Notes: generated by a model not told the origin, from the sequence alone. Counted from the stretch's first letter, positions 18,488 through 27,355 are shown. The stretch: DNA of 64,000 nt from Bacteroidales bacterium (GCA_012522855.1 JAAYJQ010000010.1:100811-164810); one strand, 5' to 3'. Made by a program: numbers and translations.

Positions 18488-19309
18488 TTATTCAAACACA
18501 TCAAATTCTATTCTGTCAATTGTCCCTTTGTAATATTCATAATCGCCTTCCGGCAAATGCCACATCACTTTAACTTTTTCGGAGATTTTCAAGTTGTCCT
18601 GCGTTTTATAGCCATCCACAATTATTGAGAACTTTACTTTTTCATAGCGGTTTTTATCGATTGTGAAATAACGATCTAAGGTTTCAAAGCGTGTAAACAA
18701 TCCCTCTTCGTCAAAGTAAAACATTCCGGAAACTTCAATCCCATTGTCTACGAGCGTTCCCCGAACTGTGCAGTCGTCTACCTGTTCCCATCTCACATTA
18801 TCCAAAAGCAGATAGCCCGGAACAAGCATAAACTCACAGAAGGTCGTTATCAGAGCCGATTGAGCCACCTCTTTGCTGTTGTCAAAAGCAACTTGTATCA
18901 AATCCAACAGTTTCACCTTCATTTCTCCATAGCCGTCCCGATATAAATCTCTTGCCGCCACCGGCATACCGGAAATCTTCATATAGGCTAATCTTCCTAT
19001 CGGCCGCACCGAATTAAATTGTAAGGTCTTCAGCTTTCTCCACTCTTGGTCCGGCGACATTTTCAACCAGCTCTCTGTCCAATGCACATTCGCATTTACG
19101 GGAACAGGCGTGTTTATATATCCGCAGATACGAAGGTACTTTTTCAAAGGTTCAGGCAATTCTTTTATCGACGTTTCAGTAAATGTTTCAACCTTGTGAT
19201 CCTTATTTCTTTCAATCAGCCCGGACCTGTCTTTTATGAAAAGCCCTTTCATGCCGGTACAACTTGTAAGAAATAACAAGGTTGATAAGAGCGATAGTGT
19301 TCTTTTCAT
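18488..19309 (-). CDS. DUF6544-like lipoprotein
   Basis: The start chosen is ATG at 19309, giving 273 residues that begin with a lipoprotein signal (MKRTLSLLST, then FLTSCTG). A longer reading from 19345 would only add an unlikely prefix. The body (for example LPEPLKKYLRICGYI and FNSVRPIGRLAYMKISGM) resembles the DUF6544/DUF6920 group of unknown function. It is the last gene of a four-gene minus-strand operon, 39 nt after the CPBP protease gene. No catalytic motif is evident. Confidence 0.7.
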   Translation of the reverse strand: MKRTLSLLSTLLFLTSCTGMKGLFIKDRSGLIERNKDHKVETFTETSIKELPEPLKKYLRICGYINTPVPVNANVHWTESWLKMSPDQEWRKLKTLQFNSVRPIGRLAYMKISGMPVAARDLYRDGYGEMKVKLLDLIQVAFDNSKEVAQSALITTFCEFMLVPGYLLLDNVRWEQVDDCTVRGTLVDNGIEVSGMFYFDEEGLFTRFETLDRYFTIDKNRYEKVKFSIIVDGYKTQDNLKISEKVKVMWHLPEGDYEYYKGTIDRIEFDVFE

Positions 19310-19348
19310 TTTAACTTTGTTTGCAAGGATTCCAATCAATATCAATTA

Positions 19349-20044
19349 TCAGACATTTATAGTCGCCAGCAGTGCCGTTATCAGACCCAAGAGATTTCCC
19401 GACATGTGGACCAGGATCGCATAGGCATTGTTGTCATATTTTTCTTGATAATAACCGGCGATTAAACCCAGAACAAAAGTGAAGGCGAGGGTTCTGAAAA
19501 TGAAATATGCGCCTGCGCCGGAAGCAATCAGGATTAAGTGAGCCAATGAGAATGCGAGAGCGGCAATCATGACCGGCACACTGATATACCTTTTACAAAA
19601 TTTAATTCCTCCGGCTTGAAGCGGTTTGAGTATATTCTGAAGGAAACCGCGGAACAGCACCTCTTCCGCCACACTTGCCAGGATGCATATAAAGAGGAAA
19701 ACTTGTAACGGGGTCATTACATCAAAGACAAAATGCGATCCGGCTTCGATTCCGAAAACTTTTCCCAGACCGACTAAAAGAGCATTTATGATTACTACAG
19801 CCAAAAAGCCGAGCAGCATCGGTTTCAGTGTCTTTTTGAACTTCGGCCATGCGATTTTATAATTTACATACTTCCTGAGGCAGCAAATCAATACGATAGA
19901 GAGTATCAACATAGCCGAGTGGGTAATAAATGAAGGAGGCAGCGATTGGGAGTTCAATAGGATTTTTCTGCCGGCAAAATTTGCCGATAGAAACGCTACT
20001 GCTGTTAATAACAGTCCGTAAATAATTCGTTTACTGTTTTTCAT
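19349..20044 (-). CDS. CPBP-family intramembrane glutamic endopeptidase
   Basis: 231 residues with about seven hydrophobic segments. The CAAX protease/bacteriocin-processing signature is seen as SVAEEVLFRGFLQ (EExxxR, residues about 123-135), and the second motif around SLAHLILI supplies the His of the active site. Members are Rce1-like membrane proteases with varied roles, including bacteriocin self-immunity. It begins 1 nt after the alpha/beta hydrolase stop, so the two are co-transcribed. Confidence 0.88.
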   Translation of the reverse strand: MKNSKRIIYGLLLTAVAFLSANFAGRKILLNSQSLPPSFITHSAMLILSIVLICCLRKYVNYKIAWPKFKKTLKPMLLGFLAVVIINALLVGLGKVFGIEAGSHFVFDVMTPLQVFLFICILASVAEEVLFRGFLQNILKPLQAGGIKFCKRYISVPVMIAALAFSLAHLILIASGAGAYFIFRTLAFTFVLGLIAGYYQEKYDNNAYAILVHMSGNLLGLITALLATINV

Positions 20045-20045
20045 A

Positions 20046-20849
20046 CTACATTCTCTCTTTTATATATTCTTCAAGTATAAGATTGAATTCCACGGGATTA
20101 TCGAAATTCGCATTGTGCGAAGCATTTTTGATTACTTCCAATTTAGCGTCGGTCTTCTTTGCCCAATTCTGATTGTATTTCGCAACCAATCCTACCCTAT
20201 CATATTCTCCATACGTCAACAGGATGGGAAAGGGAAACCGAACGCTCTCCTTGACCTTCAAAAACTCTTGATAAACCGCTTTTGTCGCTTTTAACATATT
20301 CTTTTTGCCCAAGCGCGCCCATGTTTTGAACATGTTCTGCCGCGCTTCCGATGTTACCGCCACTTTCCTGGAGCAAGCTTTGCAATAAACTGAATATGGA
20401 TATAAACTCGCCATAGTCGCAAAGTGTTTTACCCAAAAGAGCTCCGATTTCTTGTAGTATTTCATGCCGAAAGGAGTGGTTCCGATCCCGACAAAACCGC
20501 GCGCCTTATCGGGATATTGACTAATATATGCTTGTGAAATATATCCTCCTCCCGATTGCCCGACAAAAATCAGTTTGCTCAGACGCTCTCTTTCAATGAT
20601 TGTATTCAAGTCGGAAACGACATTGTCGTATGTGAAATTTTCGTAGGGGATTGACTTCCCGTGCAAAGGAATATCCCAAAGTAGAATTTGATATTTGGGC
20701 GAGAAAAAGTCGATTTGCTTTTCAAACAATGAATGGTCTGCCGTCAAACCATGGCAAAATACAATGCATACGTCCGAATCCGGCAGATTATTATTAATCC
20801 AATAATAAACCTTGCCAATTTCTGTTTTTATCGATTTTTCCTTAAGCAT
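20046..20849 (-). CDS. Alpha/beta hydrolase
   Basis: About 267 residues from the preferred ATG at 20849, which overlaps the upstream DUF4386 gene by 8 nt. An alternative ATG at 20876 would overlap by 35 nt. The catalytic triad of the fold can be seen: Ser in the nucleophile elbow VGQSGGGY, Asp in YGEYDRVG and His in ASHNANFD. The oxyanion-side motif VFCHGLTADHSLF precedes it. No signal peptide is present, so a cytoplasmic esterase or lipase-like enzyme is likely. The substrate is unknown. Confidence 0.88.
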   Translation of the reverse strand: MLKEKSIKTEIGKVYYWINNNLPDSDVCIVFCHGLTADHSLFEKQIDFFSPKYQILLWDIPLHGKSIPYENFTYDNVVSDLNTIIERERLSKLIFVGQSGGGYISQAYISQYPDKARGFVGIGTTPFGMKYYKKSELFWVKHFATMASLYPYSVYCKACSRKVAVTSEARQNMFKTWARLGKKNMLKATKAVYQEFLKVKESVRFPFPILLTYGEYDRVGLVAKYNQNWAKKTDAKLEVIKNASHNANFDNPVEFNLILEEYIKERM

Positions 20850-21405
20850 GTCGTCTGATTTTATTTTCGCTGACAATCAACCAGATGGCAAATGTTACCT
20901 CCCAAAGTCCGCCGAGACCGAGAAGGTACATGCTCCACGCCTTGCCGAAAAGCTCCATCAGAAAACCAAAGGCGAAAACAGCGTAACCGATCGCTCCCCA
21001 AATCGCCAACCAGGAGGGTGCGATCTTATGCTTGTGCAATGCCAGGCACATTGGAATACTGCCTATTCCTAAAACCAGCATACCGAGAATATATCCTAAA
21101 TCCTCTGATAGATTTACTTTCAAGAATATGATACTTGAAAGAGCCAGGGCTTCAAAAATTCTTGTAAAGAGATAAATATTGCCGACCAACGGGTTGTAGC
21201 GTTTCAATGTTTTTCTTAACAAAATCCCGATCAATAGCACCATTGCCGAGTTGGCGACAATCAGTAACGCGCCGGCGTATTTTTCAGGAGTGTTCGCGCT
21301 TTCAAACAGCCGGCTTCCGAAACCATAGGCCAAAAAGGCCAGCAGAAATAAAATCCCGATTGTACGAGCATTGTAAATGGTAATTGAACCGCTTTTGTTT
21401 ATCAT
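20842..21405 (-). CDS. DUF4386-family membrane protein
   Basis: Read from ATG 21405 this is 187 residues with about six membrane segments, beginning MINKSGSITIYNARTIG. The motif NSAMVLLIGILLRKTLKRYNP and the following helices resemble DUF4386. A minus-strand promoter element TAATTTTG at 21451-21444 would start transcription near 21437, which excludes the longer start at 21456. It is the first gene of the operon DUF4386, hydrolase, CPBP protease, DUF6544-like lipoprotein. Confidence 0.75.
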   Translation of the reverse strand: MINKSGSITIYNARTIGILFLLAFLAYGFGSRLFESANTPEKYAGALLIVANSAMVLLIGILLRKTLKRYNPLVGNIYLFTRIFEALALSSIIFLKVNLSEDLGYILGMLVLGIGSIPMCLALHKHKIAPSWLAIWGAIGYAVFAFGFLMELFGKAWSMYLLGLGGLWEVTFAIWLIVSENKIRRHA

Positions 21406-21508
21406 TTCTTGTTGAGTTGATGGAATCAGTTGTCCGGGCAAGACAAAATTAATCATCTTGCTTATAAGTTTGAAGGAAAGGATATTACGTTTTTATGAAA
21501 TTTTTCGG

Positions 21509-21618
21509 GTCCGCGACCCCGGTTCGGGCTGCAATTCCGGTTCGGGCGGGGGGGTGACGAACACCGAACCCGCCTGCACGACCGTCAGAGGCATATTGCC
21601 ATCCGCGACCCCGGTTCG
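21509..21618 (+). repeat. Left copy of the GC-rich 75-bp repeat family
   Basis: This segment holds about one and a half imperfect copies of the unit found three times at 23379-23575. The shared core is GAACCCGCCTGCACG, then CCGCGACCCCGGTTCGG, then GGGTGACGAACACC. It lies on the other side of the IS21 remnant from the main array, in the same orientation, so the repeats bracket a 2-kb insert-rich segment. No convincing coding potential was seen. Confidence 0.8.
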
Positions 21619-21674
21619 GAAGAGTTGTCCGGACACGCAGCCGGCCACCCTGACTCATGGCCACCCCTATATCT

Positions 21675-21781
21675 AACCGCAGCTCGCTCAAGGAATGAAT
21701 ATTCCGTCACACCTTTTTTGGCAAGGGCCTGACAATCAATCGCAACTCACCCAAGGAATGAATACTCTGCACACCTCGTGA
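21675..21781 (+). repeat. Two imperfect 63-bp direct repeats before the IS21 remnant
   Basis: The sequence around CTCAAGGAATGAATATTC (21687) recurs as CCCAAGGAATGAATACTC 63 bp further on (21750), with flanking CGCAGCTCGC and CGCAACTCAC also matching. The function is unknown. It may be a degenerate remnant of the left part of the IS21-like element. The rest of 21457-21781 has no supported gene. Confidence 0.5.
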
Positions 21782-22342
21782 GCAAGCCGGAGCATCTCGA
21801 ACGGGCTCAGCCTTGTTCAGCTCAAACAGCTGCGGGAACTGCACTGGCTGGAGGACAGCTACAACATCCTGTTTGCCGGACCCAGCGGCGTCGGAAAGAC
21901 CTTCATCGCGGCGGGACTGTGCCACGACGCCATCAGACGCGGATACCGAGGGGTCTTCCGGTCAATGGAGAGCATCATCGCGACAATCAAGAGAAAAGAC
22001 ATCTCATCCGCGGCGAAAAAGGAATACAAGACATTGACCGAGGCTCAGGTCATCGTGATAGATGATATCATGAATGTCACCGTCGACAGAGATGAAGGAA
22101 ACATGCTGTTCGCCTTCATCAACTCCGTGTATAAGACGACCTCGTTCATCATCACGACGAACAAATCCCCCGTGGAATGGGCTAGGACACTTCCGGACGA
22201 AGTATTGGGAGCGGTACTGCTCGACAGACTGCTCTACAAATGCGAACTCATCCAGCTGTCCGGTGACAGTTACAGGATGAAGCACAGGAAGACGATCTTT
22301 GAAAATAAATCAACGACAACAAACAACCAGACAGAGAAATGA
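21782..22342 (+). pseudogene. istB: 5'-truncated IstB-like ATPase (IS21 family)
   Basis: The frame is open from 21782, just after an in-frame stop at 21779. It encodes the AAA+ core of IstB: Walker A FAGPSGVGKTF, Walker B-like VIVIDDIMN, sensor-like SFIITTNKSP and the C-terminal arginine region VLLDRLLYKCELIQLSG. About 187 codons are present against some 240-260 in intact IstB. The N-terminal helical segment and start codon are missing, and no istA transposase gene lies upstream. IstB normally delivers target DNA to the IstA transposase. I regard this as the remnant of a decayed IS21-family element. Confidence 0.8.
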
Positions 22343-22665
22343 GAAAATATGAATATGACGGGCTCCTCAGGGCCGTTGACGACCTGAAAGAAGCGGATGC
22401 TGTCTTCAAACACAGCCATATCAAGGGCGAAATCATAGAAGAGCAACCGGACCTGTATGAACGCCCCAAATATCAACTTAATGAGATATACCGCATGGCA
22501 GATATGGTCCTGATAAACTACAAGACTGAAAAGATGCTGCGAGAGTGGCGTCGTAGGCCGCTAGCGGCCAGACTTACCCGGACTTGCGACAAACATTGCA
22601 ATCAGATGAAGGAATATATAAGAAAAACACTACCTTTGCCCGTACAGCAGCATTGTTGTCGATAA
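22339..22665 (+). CDS. Small accessory ORF of the IS21-like element
   Basis: A 108-codon frame whose ATG overlaps the istB stop in an ATGA arrangement, suggesting translational coupling. The product starts MRKYEYDGLLRAVDDLKEA, is charged and helical, and has no recognisable domain. It ends at the first of the terminal repeats of the element (22653), so it belongs to the IS remnant rather than to the host. Whether it is still functional is doubtful, given the loss of istA. Confidence 0.5.
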   Translation: MRKYEYDGLLRAVDDLKEADAVFKHSHIKGEIIEEQPDLYERPKYQLNEIYRMADMVLINYKTEKMLREWRRRPLAARLTRTCDKHCNQMKEYIRKTLPLPVQQHCCR

Positions 22666-22738
22666 TACTGTATGCTTGTTGTCGAAAACACTGTAACTAT
22701 TGTTGCCAATCTTACTGCACTTCTTTTTGCCGATAACA
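22653..22738. repeat. IS21-type terminus with tandem transposase-binding repeats
   Basis: Three 20-nt copies lie 23-24 nt apart: TTGTTGTCGATAATACTGTA (22653), TTGTTGTCGAAAACACTGTA (22676) and TTGTTGCCAATCTTACTGCA (22700). A shorter fourth element, TTTTGCCGATAACA, ends at 22738. Multiple spaced terminal repeats and a TGT...ACA boundary are typical of IS21-family ends. This marks the right end of the element. Confidence 0.75.
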
Positions 22739-22821
22739 TATAAAGTATTGAATATTAAAGAAATAAAAGTTAAACCAAAATTATTTAATCCAATTTTATT
22801 TGGGTATTAATTGGAAGCGAT

Positions 22822-23262
22822 ATGAAGAAGTTTTTGAACATCATCTCTTATGTGTTCAACATTGCGCTTATTGCCATTTTAGTTCACATGTACTGCGGCA
22901 GGGGCATAAATGCAAGCGATAATAGAATCCAAGGCATCAAAGCTGGAATAGTCGAGCAAGAGAGAGCTGACATTCCTATGAAGATTCAAAAGTTTGACCA
23001 TGTCTACGACATTGTCATAGACAGCTTAGTGTTAACGAACAACATAGAGCCATATGCTGGATATCTCGTGACCACTTGGGATTTGGATGAGAAGCAGAAA
23101 CTGACTACACAGCAGTGGGCGGCCAATGGGTATAAGGACCAGTATATTAGAAAGACCAAAACTGTTTATGTTGAGATATACCAAATCAAGACCAGGGGAA
23201 GGTCTATGACCTGGAACAATAACTGGGTATCTGCTTATCATGAAGCAGCAGACAATGAATAG
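22822..23262 (+). CDS. Hypothetical single-pass membrane protein
   Basis: 146 residues with one N-terminal hydrophobic segment (IISYVFNIALIAILVHMY) and an otherwise soluble, charged body containing TTWDLDEKQKLTTQQWA. I do not recognise a family. It lies between the IS21 terminus and the 75-bp repeat array, isolated from other genes, and its upstream region is very AT-rich. It could be a cargo or host gene displaced by the insertion. Confidence 0.6.
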   Translation: MKKFLNIISYVFNIALIAILVHMYCGRGINASDNRIQGIKAGIVEQERADIPMKIQKFDHVYDIVIDSLVLTNNIEPYAGYLVTTWDLDEKQKLTTQQWAANGYKDQYIRKTKTVYVEIYQIKTRGRSMTWNNNWVSAYHEAADNE

Positions 23263-23378
23263 GAGAACCCCTCAAGCAGTATTACTCCACACTTAAGACC
23301 AAGCTAATATACATCTTCACCATCGCAGATGCGGCGCATGCGTGAAAATCGGCGAAGCTACGGACTCCATCCCCCGCT

Positions 23379-23575
23379 GAACCCGCCTGCACGGTCGTCA
23401 GGGGCGTACTGCCGTCCGCGACCCCGGTTCGGGCGAGGGGGGTGACGAACACCGAACCCGCCTGCACGGTCGTCAGGAGCATATTGCCGTCCGCGACCCC
23501 GGTTCGGGCGAGGGGGGTGACGAACACCGAACTTGCCTGCACGGTCGTCAGGGGCGTACTACCGTCCGCGACCCC
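23379..23575 (+). repeat. Tandem array of a 75-bp GC-rich repeat
   Basis: Two full copies (23379-23453 and 23454-23528) and a 47-bp third copy (23529-23575) abut without spacers. Each begins GAACCCGCCTGCACGGTCGT and ends GGGTGACGAACACC. Copies differ at a few positions (for example GGGGCGTACTG versus GGAGCATATTG). The period is a multiple of three, which keeps an antisense frame open with a 25-residue repeat, but there is no start context or composition to support a gene. Similar copies lie at 21509-21618. Confidence 0.9.
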
Positions 23576-23697
23576 GATATCAGAGAGAAGGGGATAACGG
23601 TTTTCTTCAGCGGCCAAGCTGTTCAGCCTTGATTTGCGATGCAGGGTATCCAAGAGGGACTTCCGATTTCCGGAAATGGAGATGCGACCGGTTACAA

Positions 23698-23736
23698 ACA
23701 AACAATCCCCTGCAGGATTCCTGCGGGGGATTGTTG
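23698..23736 (-). terminator. Terminator after tRNA-Ser
   Basis: A long hairpin with arms AACAATCCCCTGCAGG and CCTGCGGGGGATTGTT (loop ATT C-rich) lies directly 3' of the tRNA on the minus strand. A T-rich run follows in that direction. It fits an intrinsic terminator for the tRNA gene. Confidence 0.75.
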
Positions 23737-23825
23737 CGGAGAGGACGAGATTCGAACTCGTGATACACTTTGACGCGTATGACGGTTTAGCAAACCGTTG
23801 GTTTCAGCCACTCACCCACCTCTCC
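23737..23825 (-). tRNA. tRNA-Ser (anticodon GCT)
   Basis: On the minus strand the 89-nt sequence begins GGAGAGGTGGGTGAGTGGCT and folds into a class II cloverleaf. The 7-bp acceptor stem pairs GGAGAGG with CCTCTCC. The anticodon loop TTGCTAA gives GCT (serine AGC/AGT codons). A long variable arm and a TTCGAATC T-loop are present. No CCA is encoded. Confidence 0.95.
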
Positions 23826-23876
23826 AGGTCGGTGTGATACCGAATTGTCATGCCGCTTGCGCAGCGGAATGGATTG

Positions 23877-23906
23877 CAAATATACAATAAAAATCCCAAC
23901 TCGCAA
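23877..23906 (-). promoter_or_regulatory. Promoter of tRNA-Ser
   Basis: On the minus strand TTG (23906-23904) and TATATTTG (23884-23877) are separated by 19 nt, matching the Bacteroidota -33/-7 promoter. The expected start is near 23870, about 45 nt upstream of the tRNA. The stretch between the tRNA and floA (about 23826-24078) holds no gene. Confidence 0.7.
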
Positions 23907-24078
23907 CTACTTTCTCCGTAAAGCCAAAGGTCCGGCAATGGGCGTGGGCCGCACTCAGCCGCAGCAGACAAGTCCCGAAGGGACGCAGGATGCGAGAATG
24001 GACGGCGGTTCATGCACATGCCGACCTACGTTTTGTTATACTTTTTTGAAGGATTGTGGGGAGGGATCACTAAAAGCA

Positions 24079-25029
24079 CTAGCCTTTGGCGATGCTGTCC
24101 CGCATGTCGGTGTCGGACTGGATGTTCTTGATGCGGTAATAGTCCATGATGCCGAGGTTGCCGCTGCGGAAGGCTTCCGCTATGGCGAGCGGCACCTTGG
24201 CCTCGGCCTCGATGACCTTCGCTCTGGCCTCCTGCGCCTTCGCCTTCATCTCCTGTTCTTCCGCCACTGCCATGGCCCTGCGCTCTTCCGCGCGAGCCTG
24301 CGCGATGTTCTTGTCCGCATTGGCCTGGTCCATCTGCAACTCGGCTCCGATGTTCTTTCCGACATCGATGTCCGCGATGTCGATCGACAGGATTTCGAAG
24401 GCGGTGCCGGCATCCAGTCCCTTCGCAAGCACGACCTTGGAAATGGATTCCGGACGCTCCAGCACGTCCGCATGGGTCTCCGCGGAACCGATGGAAGACA
24501 CGATGCCTTCTCCGACACGCGCCAGCACGGTTTCTTCACCGGCGCCGCCGACCAGGCGGGCGATGTTGGCACGGACGGTCACGCGCGCCTTGCAAATGAG
24601 CTGAATGCCGTTTTTGGCCACGGCCGTCACCGGAGGGGTGTTGATGACCTTGGGATTCACGGACATCTGCACAGCTTCAAAAACATCCCGGCCAGCCAGA
24701 TCGATGGCCGCTGCGGTTTTGAAGTCCAGCGGGATGTTGGCCTTGTCCGCCGAAATCAGCGCATTCACCACCTTGGTGACATTGCCTTTCGCAAGATAGT
24801 GGGCTTCGAGCTCTTTGGTGTACAGTTTCAGTCCGGCCTTCGTACCGGTGATCATAGCGATCACGATCGTGTTCGGGTTTACATTCCTCCACCGCATGAG
24901 CATGAGTTGCAGCAGGGAGACCCGGACTCCGGAGAGCAGGGCCTGGAACCAGAGCGCAACCGGGAAGAACCACAGAAGGATGATAAGCGCGACGATCGCA
25001 ATGGCGATCCAGATGATAAAAGTTGTCAT
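24079..25029 (-). CDS. floA: Flotillin-like protein FloA
   Basis: 316 residues. An N-terminal hairpin-type hydrophobic segment ([18 protein letters not shown]) is followed by an SPFH-like domain and an Ala/Glu-rich coiled-coil (for example [19 protein letters not shown]). This is the architecture and length of bacterial FloA, which scaffolds functional membrane microdomains. It follows the NfeD gene by 15 nt, the usual flotillin/NfeD pairing. Confidence 0.93.
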   Translation of the reverse strand: MTTFIIWIAIAIVALIILLWFFPVALWFQALLSGVRVSLLQLMLMRWRNVNPNTIVIAMITGTKAGLKLYTKELEAHYLAKGNVTKVVNALISADKANIPLDFKTAAAIDLAGRDVFEAVQMSVNPKVINTPPVTAVAKNGIQLICKARVTVRANIARLVGGAGEETVLARVGEGIVSSIGSAETHADVLERPESISKVVLAKGLDAGTAFEILSIDIADIDVGKNIGAELQMDQANADKNIAQARAEERRAMAVAEEQEMKAKAQEARAKVIEAEAKVPLAIAEAFRSGNLGIMDYYRIKNIQSDTDMRDSIAKG

Positions 25030-25044
25030 ATTCTTAAGGAATCA

Positions 25045-25509
25045 TTAGTCGTTTGAAACGGGTATTACGAATATCTTGTTGTCTTCGATCAGGATGACTT
25101 CGATCTCGGTGTCCGGATCGATCATGCTGTCCTGCGATTTTACTTCACAGGAGAGCTCGCCGATTTTCGCCATTCCGGAAGGGGAGAGGCGGGTCAGCGT
25201 CCGGCCCCGGTCGCCTACGGCGATCCGGCTCTCGTCGGGCGTGGACTTCGCGTCGATGGTTTCCTGCAAGCTCAGGCGCTTCCAGGTCTTTCCGCGGAGG
25301 GCATAGTACAGCATTCCTGCGACCATGCAGACGACAATCAGGGTGACCATTCCTCCGGCCGTGCTGCCGAATTGGTGGAAGGCGTACCAGCAGGACCCCG
25401 CCAAGGAAGCGAGACCGAGGAATCCTGCGAATCCGATGCCGGGAATGACGAGCATCTCGATCAGCAGCAGGAGGATGCCCACGATGATCAATGTGATGAT
25501 GAGTGCCAT
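25045..25509 (-). CDS. NfeD-family protein
   Basis: Start chosen at ATG 25509 (154 residues, MALIITLIIVGILLLLIEM), because a minus-strand promoter element TATATTTG at 25539-25532 predicts transcription from about 25525. Three to four hydrophobic segments precede a C-terminal OB-fold-like NfeD domain (VGDRGRTLTRLSPSGMAKIG through EVILIEDNKIFVIP). NfeD proteins partner flotillins in membrane microdomain organisation. The adjacent floA supports this. Confidence 0.9.
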   Translation of the reverse strand: MALIITLIIVGILLLLIEMLVIPGIGFAGFLGLASLAGSCWYAFHQFGSTAGGMVTLIVVCMVAGMLYYALRGKTWKRLSLQETIDAKSTPDESRIAVGDRGRTLTRLSPSGMAKIGELSCEVKSQDSMIDPDTEIEVILIEDNKIFVIPVSND

Positions 25510-25543
25510 GAACCAAATGTTGTATCGGAAACAAATATAACAA

Positions 25544-25571
25544 AAAGACCGCACATTGCTGCGCGGTCTTT
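25544..25571 (-). terminator. Terminator after the TPR lipoprotein gene
   Basis: The arms AAAGACCGC (25544-25552) and GCGGTCTTT (25563-25571) form a 9-bp stem with a 10-nt loop, followed on the minus strand by a T-run. It lies between the stop of the TPR lipoprotein gene and the nfeD promoter. Confidence 0.75.
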
Positions 25572-25593
25572 ATGAATTCAAAAGAATTATCGA

Positions 25594-27252
25594 TTATTTG
25601 TAATATTCGGCGAACTCGATGTCCGTGTAGGCGCGCTCGGCCAGCGCCTTGTCTTTATCCGCCACCTCGTCGAGATACTTCTTGACATCGTCGGTGTTGC
25701 CCTTGCGAGCAGCGATGATGGCTTTCAGGTACGAACATCTCGCGCAATCGCGATCGCGATCGCAATCGATGTTCTCGGCCTGGTTCAGTTGGCCGGTAAG
25801 CAGGTAGGAGAGGGCCAGGTTGAAGTTGCATCCGTCTGCATCCTTGAAATTCCGGATTGCTTGCTCGTAGTTGCCGGTGAGAATGTCGATGACACCCTGG
25901 TTGGCATTCGCAACCTCCGTTTTGGATTGCTTGAAGTAATTGGAAGCCGTCTCGTAGTCCCCGTTGCGGAGCGCGAGCACGCCGAGCGCGTTCTGGAGAT
26001 CGGCATCCTTGTTCCGTACCTGTGCGAACGCGTTCGCTGCCTTGTCCAGTTCACCGGCGGCGGCATAGGCGACACCCAGGTTGAAGCGGGCGCGGTCGCT
26101 GCCGAATTTTTCGATGGCCTGATTGTAGAGCCTGTACTTGGAATCGTTGTCCCTCACGAGGGTCGCGGCGCGGAGGAGGGCCTCTTCGTCAAGTACGTTG
26201 AGGTTCTCCTCGACGAGTTTCATGAGTTCCTCGGGTGTATAGTTCTTGTATTCCACGTTTGCGATGAAACGAGCGCGGCGCAGTTCAGGAAGAATGCCGC
26301 TCTTGAGTTCCGTGTAGACAGAAGACATGTTCTTGATTTCGTTCTCGCGAACCTCCGGATCGCTGTACATGGACAGCACGCGGAGAATCAGGTCCTTGTC
26401 TTCGATGTCGGAATTCTGCACGAGTTCCTCGAATCCTTCCCAGTCTTGACCGATGCTCCTCACCTCGGGATCGGCAACTTCGCGATTCTTCACGACGCTG
26501 CTCCAAGCCTTGTCAGCGGATTGGGAACGCCTGTCCGAAAGCTTGGTGTTGAGCTCTTCTCCACCGTCCGGGGAAGCGTAGGCTACGACTTCCGTGCCGA
26601 CGAGGGTCTTCCGCTCGTTCGCCTTGATTTCATCCAGCGCAGCCTGGAAGTCCGTGATGGACTGACTTCTCAATTCTTTTGCGCGGACTTGGGCGGAGTT
26701 GATCAGGTAGAGGATCTGTCCCTCTTCGCTTTGCTGAATGATCTCCTGGTAATTGTCCGCCTTGAACGGAAGCCTGCCCCGGCTCTTCACGAGCATGTAG
26801 GTGGTGTTGACACCGTCGGCCACTTTCCGGATCGGCATCCGGAAGTTGTGCTTCTTGTATCTCACGACGCCCCGGAACTCGAGGGTGGACTTTTCCATCC
26901 CTTCTACATAATCAAAGTGAACTTTCTCGTTCACGGTAGCACCGTTCCGGGATACGACTTTGTAATTGTCCTTGATCTTTTCACCTTGGTAGATGAAAGG
27001 CGTCATCTTGGCCTCGCCGCCCTGGTACACGAGAACCGGGGTCACTTCAAGGATCGCCTTCGGATGAAAATAGTCGTCGGGGTAGGTAATGGAAATATCG
27101 GCATCGACGTTGCCGCCGATGGCCTCTAAAACCTCAGGGTTGCACTTCACAACCACATTTTGTGCAAGATCAGCCATTTTTTCAGCTGACGAGCAAGCGA
27201 CGACGGCCATTCCCATGACCGCTACAGCCAAAAGTTTGATTCCTTTTTTCAT
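25594..27252 (-). CDS. TPR-repeat lipoprotein with an OmpA-like segment
   Basis: 552 residues with lipobox AVVACSS (Cys20). The N-terminal third is beta-rich. The middle contains VVAYASPDGGEELNTKLSDRRSQSADKAW, which resembles the peptidoglycan-associated OmpA C-terminal motif in part. Residues about 370-552 are TPR-like helical repeats (for example ARFNLGVAYAAAGELDKAANAF). Similar exported TPR lipoproteins of Bacteroidota take part in envelope assembly or secretion. The specific role is not clear. It is monocistronic, with its own promoter TATATTTG at 27334-27327 on the minus strand. Confidence 0.8.
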   Translation of the reverse strand: MKKGIKLLAVAVMGMAVVACSSAEKMADLAQNVVVKCNPEVLEAIGGNVDADISITYPDDYFHPKAILEVTPVLVYQGGEAKMTPFIYQGEKIKDNYKVVSRNGATVNEKVHFDYVEGMEKSTLEFRGVVRYKKHNFRMPIRKVADGVNTTYMLVKSRGRLPFKADNYQEIIQQSEEGQILYLINSAQVRAKELRSQSITDFQAALDEIKANERKTLVGTEVVAYASPDGGEELNTKLSDRRSQSADKAWSSVVKNREVADPEVRSIGQDWEGFEELVQNSDIEDKDLILRVLSMYSDPEVRENEIKNMSSVYTELKSGILPELRRARFIANVEYKNYTPEELMKLVEENLNVLDEEALLRAATLVRDNDSKYRLYNQAIEKFGSDRARFNLGVAYAAAGELDKAANAFAQVRNKDADLQNALGVLALRNGDYETASNYFKQSKTEVANANQGVIDILTGNYEQAIRNFKDADGCNFNLALSYLLTGQLNQAENIDCDRDRDCARCSYLKAIIAARKGNTDDVKKYLDEVADKDKALAERAYTDIEFAEYYK

Positions 27253-27347
27253 TTTGGTTCTTTAAATTTTTATATGGTGCAAAAAATAATAATTCATGCG
27301 GACTCCTCACAAACAAGGGGAACATACAAATATAATGATTATTTTCT

Positions 27348-27355
27348 TAACTTTG
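27348..27355 (+). promoter_or_regulatory. Promoter -7 element for the sigma-54 activator/lptE/secG operon
   Basis: TAACTTTG matches TAnnTTTG and lies 20 nt before the ATG at 27376, implying a short leader. No clear -33 TTTG is seen. The minus-strand promoter of the TPR lipoprotein gene lies in the same intergenic space. Confidence 0.55.

Noticed and set aside
21509..23575. Possible CRISPR array from the regular repeats
   Set aside because: The 75-bp units are contiguous with no variable spacers, and no cas genes are in the window.
23282..23701. Antisense open frame with a 25-residue repeat over the 75-bp array
   Set aside because: It stays open only because the repeat length is divisible by three; no promoter, start context or protein-like composition supports it.
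23845..25056. Long plus-strand frame opposite floA (403 codons)
   Set aside because: floA on the other strand is a clear family member; the opposite frame is a composition artefact of GC-rich DNA and also crosses an intergenic region.
25789..27129. 446-codon frame opposite the TPR lipoprotein
   Set aside because: The minus-strand gene has a lipobox, TPR repeats, promoter and terminator; the opposite frame has none.
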